Source of the DNA: JACDAN01 sp035265935
GTDB taxonomy: Bacteria; Actinomycetota; Thermoleophilia; Gaiellales; Gaiellaceae
DNA length: 16,258 nucleotides
Assembly: GCA_035265935.1 (NCBI GenBank)
Contig: DATFOC010000067.1
Span: 1-16,258, forward strand
Direction of reading: 5' to 3'
The stretch's first letter is position 1. Each line of letters opens with the position of its first letter. Of the stretch, positions 13,625-16,258 are shown piece by piece. Under the pieces are notes generated by a model. It was not told the origin of the DNA, made no database searches, and saw nothing but the letters and a program-made list of their open reading frames with translations. The position numbers were made by a program, and so were the translations under genes.

Positions 13625-14936
13625 CACGCGATATGCCAAGAGCGCCGACGTCAACATCGCGTACCAGGTCGTGGGGGACGGCCCGCTCGACCTCGTGCTC
13701 GTTCCCGGCTTCATTTCGCACCTCGAGCTCGACTGGCAGGGACCGGGTTACGCCCACATGCTCGAGCGGCTCTCGTCCTTCGCTCGCCTGATCCGTTTCG
13801 ACAAGCGCGGAACCGGCCTCTCCGACCGACCAGGTGGGCTTCCCGATCTCGAGACGCGCATGGACGATGTCCGCGCCGTGATGGACGCGGTGGGGAGCGA
13901 GCGGGCTGCGTTGATGGGCTACTCCGAGGGAGGGCCCCTCTCGATGCTGTTCGCGGCGACCTATCCGGACCGGACCGCGTCGCTCGTCCTCTACGGGACG
14001 TATGCCAAGCGTCGCGATCCCGACGACGACTATCCATGGTGCGCGACCTGGGAGGAACGGCAGGCCTACGCGGATGTTGTGGAACGCGAGTGGGGGTCGG
14101 AGGCGGACCTCGGCACGATGGCGCCGAACGCGGGCGCCGCCGAAGTGGAGTGGTGGCGAGCCCGCGCGAGGGCAGCCGCCAGCCCAGGGGCGGCGAAAGC
14201 GCTGATCCTGACGAACAGCAACATCGACGTTCGAGGAATCCTCTCCGCCATCCACGTCCCGACGCTCGTGCTCCACCGAACGGGAGACCGCGACTCGCGG
14301 CCCGAGGAGGGCCGGTACATCGCGGAGCGGATTGCGGGTGCACGCTTCGTGGAGCTCGCGGGCAACGACCACTCGCCGTGGATAGAGGCCGACCAGATCC
14401 TGGACGAGGTCGAGGAATTCTTGACGGGCGTCCGCCGCGGGCCAGAGGCGCGCCGTGTCCTCGCGACCGTCCTGTTCACCGACATCGTCGGCTCGACGAG
14501 CCGCGCGGTGGAGCTCGGCGACAGACGGTGGCGGAGCCTGCTCGAGCAGCACCATGCGGCCGTCCGCCGTGAGCTGGGACGGTTTCGCGGGAACGAGGTC
14601 GATACCGCCGGCGACGGCTTTCTCGCCACCTTCGACGGGCCTGCCAGGGCGGTTCGTTGCGCTCAGGCGATTCGGAGCGCCTTGCGTCCGCTCGGCATCG
14701 AGATCACCGCCGGAGTGCACGCCGGGGAGGTCGAGGTCGACCCCGAAGGGGCGATCGCCGGAGTGGCAGTCCACATCGGTGCGAGAGTGGCCGGAGAGGC
14801 GCAGCCGGGTGAGGTGCTGGCGTCCAGTACGGTCAAGGATCTCGTCGCGGGCTCCGGGCTCGAGTTCGAAGACCGCGGCGTGCACGAGCTCAAGGGCGTC
14901 CCGGGCGAGTGGCGCCTCTACGCTGTACGGCAGTGA
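13605..14936 (+). CDS. Alpha/beta hydrolase fused to class III adenylate/guanylate cyclase domain
   Basis: A 443-residue two-domain protein. The N-terminal alpha/beta hydrolase (about 1-275) has nucleophile Ser107 in MGYSEGG, probable acid Asp228 (RTGDRDSRP) and His256 (GNDHSPW). The C-terminal cyclase homology domain (about 285-410) begins VLATVLFTDIVGSTSRAVEL, with metal aspartates Asp293 and Asp337 (DTAGDGFLATF) and transition-state Arg394. The base-selecting Lys is replaced by Asp333 and the usual Asn by His390 (AVHIGARV). Mycobacterial Rv1900c has the same architecture and also departs from the standard residues, so cyclase activity and nucleotide choice are uncertain. ATG 13605 is preceded by GGAGG four bases upstream; an in-frame ATG at 13518 would add 29 residues unlike the family. 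The stop overlaps the thiolase GTG in GTGA, so the two are probably coupled. Confidence 0.92.
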   Translation: MPFVPPDTRYAKSADVNIAYQVVGDGPLDLVLVPGFISHLELDWQGPGYAHMLERLSSFARLIRFDKRGTGLSDRPGGLPDLETRMDDVRAVMDAVGSERAALMGYSEGGPLSMLFAATYPDRTASLVLYGTYAKRRDPDDDYPWCATWEERQAYADVVEREWGSEADLGTMAPNAGAAEVEWWRARARAAASPGAAKALILTNSNIDVRGILSAIHVPTLVLHRTGDRDSRPEEGRYIAERIAGARFVELAGNDHSPWIEADQILDEVEEFLTGVRRGPEARRVLATVLFTDIVGSTSRAVELGDRRWRSLLEQHHAAVRRELGRFRGNEVDTAGDGFLATFDGPARAVRCAQAIRSALRPLGIEITAGVHAGEVEVDPEGAIAGVAVHIGARVAGEAQPGEVLASSTVKDLVAGSGLEFEDRGVHELKGVPGEWRLYAVRQ

Positions 14937-16081
14937 CGTCGCAGGCCTACATCGTCGACGCGGTTCGCAGCCCGATCGGGCGCCGGAACGGGGCGCTGTC
15001 GTCGATCCGGGGCGACGAGCTCGCGGCGCAGGTCCTCAACGGCCTCGTCGAGCGCAACTCGCTCGACCCTGGTGAGGTCGAGGACGTCCAGCTCGGCTGC
15101 GTCACGCAGATCGGCGAGCAAGGCTGGAACATCGGCCGGATGGTTCCGCTCGTCGCCGGCTGGCCGGAGACCGTCTGCGGGACAACGGTCGACCGCCAGT
15201 GCGGCTCGTCCATGCAGACGAACTTCAACGCAGCCGCGGCGATCTGGTCCGGTCAGCTGGACGTGGTCATCTCGGCTGGCGTCGAGATGATGTCGCGGGT
15301 ACCGATGGGATCGAACGGCGGCGACCTCTCGGAAAAGCTGATGGAGCGCTGGGAGATCGTCCCGCAGGGGATCTCCGCCGAGGTGATCGCCGACGAGTGG
15401 GGCCTCTCGCGTGAGGAGCTGGACGCGTACTCGCTCCAGTCGCACCGGCGCGCCATCGAGGCGATCAACGAGGGGCGCTTCGAGCGGGAGATCATCCCGG
15501 TCGAGGTGAACAACCCCCACACGGGCGTCCTCGTCGGGGTGGACGAGACGCCGCGACGCGACACCTCCGCCGAGAAGCTCGCCGAGCTGGCTCCTGCGTT
15601 TCGCCCCGACGGAAAGGTCACGGCCGGGAACTCGAGCCAGATCTGCGACGGCGCTGCCGGCGTGCTGATCGCGTCCGAGTCTGCGGTGGAGCAGCTCGCC
15701 CTCGAGCCGCGGGCGCGGTTCGTCTCGTTCGGACTCTCGGGCGTCGATCCGCATCGGATGCTGCATGGAAACCCCGAGGCCTGCGCGAAGGCGCTTGAGC
15801 GAGCCGGCCTCACCTGGGACGACGTCGCGGTGGTCGAGGTCAACGAAGCTTTCGCGTCCGTCGTGCTCCAGTTCCTGCGCGATACCGGACTCGAGGACCG
15901 GCGCTCGGACGTGAACCCGAACGGCGGCGGTATCTCGCTCGGCCACCCGCTCGGCGCAACGGGCGCACGGGTGACGGCGACGCTGCTCGGCGAGCTCGAT
16001 CGTCGAGATGAGCGCTACGGCGTTGCGTGCATGTGCATCGGCTTCGGCCAGGCGATCGCGGCCGTCGTCGAGCGCGTCTGA
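14933..16081 (+). CDS. Thiolase (acetyl-CoA acetyltransferase / 3-ketoacyl-CoA thiolase, FadA5-like)
   Basis: A 382-residue thiolase that either cleaves 3-ketoacyl-CoA with CoA or condenses acetyl-CoA. All catalytic parts are present: nucleophile Cys90 in TVDRQCGSSMQ, the NEAFA motif at 304-308, His338 in GGGISLGHPLGATGAR, and second cysteine Cys368 in CMCIGFGQA. The GCVTQIGEQGWNIGRM segment and SPIGRRNG start resemble degradative FadA5-type thiolases of actinobacteria (steroid or fatty-acid beta-oxidation) more than the biosynthetic PhaA type; this is a pattern judgement. Start GTG 14933 overlaps the preceding TGA. No hydratase or dehydrogenase of a beta-oxidation set follows within the window. 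The next frame overlaps its stop as CTGA. Confidence 0.94.
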   Translation: MTSQAYIVDAVRSPIGRRNGALSSIRGDELAAQVLNGLVERNSLDPGEVEDVQLGCVTQIGEQGWNIGRMVPLVAGWPETVCGTTVDRQCGSSMQTNFNAAAAIWSGQLDVVISAGVEMMSRVPMGSNGGDLSEKLMERWEIVPQGISAEVIADEWGLSREELDAYSLQSHRRAIEAINEGRFEREIIPVEVNNPHTGVLVGVDETPRRDTSAEKLAELAPAFRPDGKVTAGNSSQICDGAAGVLIASESAVEQLALEPRARFVSFGLSGVDPHRMLHGNPEACAKALERAGLTWDDVAVVEVNEAFASVVLQFLRDTGLEDRRSDVNPNGGGISLGHPLGATGARVTATLLGELDRRDERYGVACMCIGFGQAIAAVVERV

Positions 16082-16258
16082 CCCGGTGGCTGCTCATTCG
16101 GGGCCGGGGCGACCGGCCGCTCGATCCGGCGATCACGCCGGATGAGCTCCGAGCCCACTCGTCCTCGAAGCGGCCCTCCGTCGCGGAGGGAGAGCAGGCG
16201 GTGCTCTACGCGGCCGTCTGGCAGGCGGTCTTCGCCGTGGTGGAGATCACTGGTCCGC
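16078..16258 (+). CDS. Conserved-looking hypothetical protein, 5' part only, possible CTG start
   Basis: An open frame runs to the right edge and reads LTRWLLIRGRGDRPLDPAI, then TPDELRAHSSSKRPSVAEGE and QAVLYAAVWQAVFAVVEITG. The alternation of charged turns and hydrophobic strands, and GEQAVLYAAVWQAVFAVVEI in particular, looks like a real beta-rich domain, loosely like EVE/PUA-type domains, but I do not recognise the family. No ATG, GTG or TTG lies near the natural N-terminus. CTG at 16078, forming a CTGA overlap with the thiolase stop, sits exactly where the MTRWLL-like start would be; GTG codons upstream lie well inside the thiolase gene. The frame is truncated by the window. Confidence 0.5.
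   Translation, partial: MTRWLLIRGRGDRPLDPAITPDELRAHSSSKRPSVAEGEQAVLYAAVWQAVFAVVEITGP

Noticed and set aside
1..16258. tRNA genes, CRISPR arrays, insertion sequences, attachment sites
   Set aside because: None seen on reading both strands: no cloverleaf-like segment, regularly spaced repeats, transposase motifs or long terminal inverted repeats.

Overview
The window is GC-rich, gene-dense bacterial DNA with very short intergenic gaps. It has actinobacterial hallmarks: a fused PafB-PafC WYL regulator, an alpha/beta hydrolase fused to a class III nucleotide cyclase, a FadA5-like thiolase, many GTG starts, and -10 boxes placed directly upstream of start codons, as in leaderless transcripts. A deep-branching actinobacterium, for example of the Thermoleophilia/Gaiellales type, is a reasonable guess. 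There is no rRNA or other marker to fix it. No tRNA, rRNA, CRISPR array, insertion sequence or phage gene was seen.

Layout. 1-56: tail of a short-chain dehydrogenase, convergent with a zinc-free quinone oxidoreductase (43-1002, minus). 1188-3987 (plus): epoxyqueuosine reductase queG, then a membrane histidine kinase with a GAF domain and no response regulator nearby. 4107-8223 (plus): a complete carbohydrate-type ABC importer in the order binding lipoprotein, MalG-type permease, ATPase, MalF-type permease, with 4-base overlaps between the last three. 8220-10229 (minus): pafBC, whose stop codon overlaps the importer's last stop. 10427-10870 (plus): a small protein with a C-terminal Cys/His motif. 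10867-12047 (minus): two overlapping genes for zinc-ribbon proteins, one soluble with two ribbons and one membrane-anchored with a SPOR-like domain. 12100-13527 (minus): an aldehyde dehydrogenase. 13605-16081 (plus): the hydrolase-cyclase fusion and a thiolase overlapping by 4 bases, followed by a truncated gene running off the window, perhaps starting at CTG.

How the parts fit. The importer is a self-contained uptake operon with no local regulator or sugar hydrolase, so its substrate is unknown. pafBC is the mycobacterial-type DNA-damage activator. The dehydrogenase, oxidoreductase, aldehyde dehydrogenase and thiolase point to oxidative catabolism of acyl or aldehyde compounds, but they do not form one operon.

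Most notable observations: (1) a 22-codon relic at 13556-13624 that looks like the first dozen codons of a hydrolase-cyclase joined to the last ten of one, just upstream of the intact gene; (2) repeated TANNNT boxes 6-9 bases from start codons, suggesting leaderless transcription; (3) a cyclase domain with non-standard substrate residues; (4) a possible CTG start at the right edge; (5) a repeat-rich divergent control region at 10296-10385. I did not find a clearly new multi-gene system.
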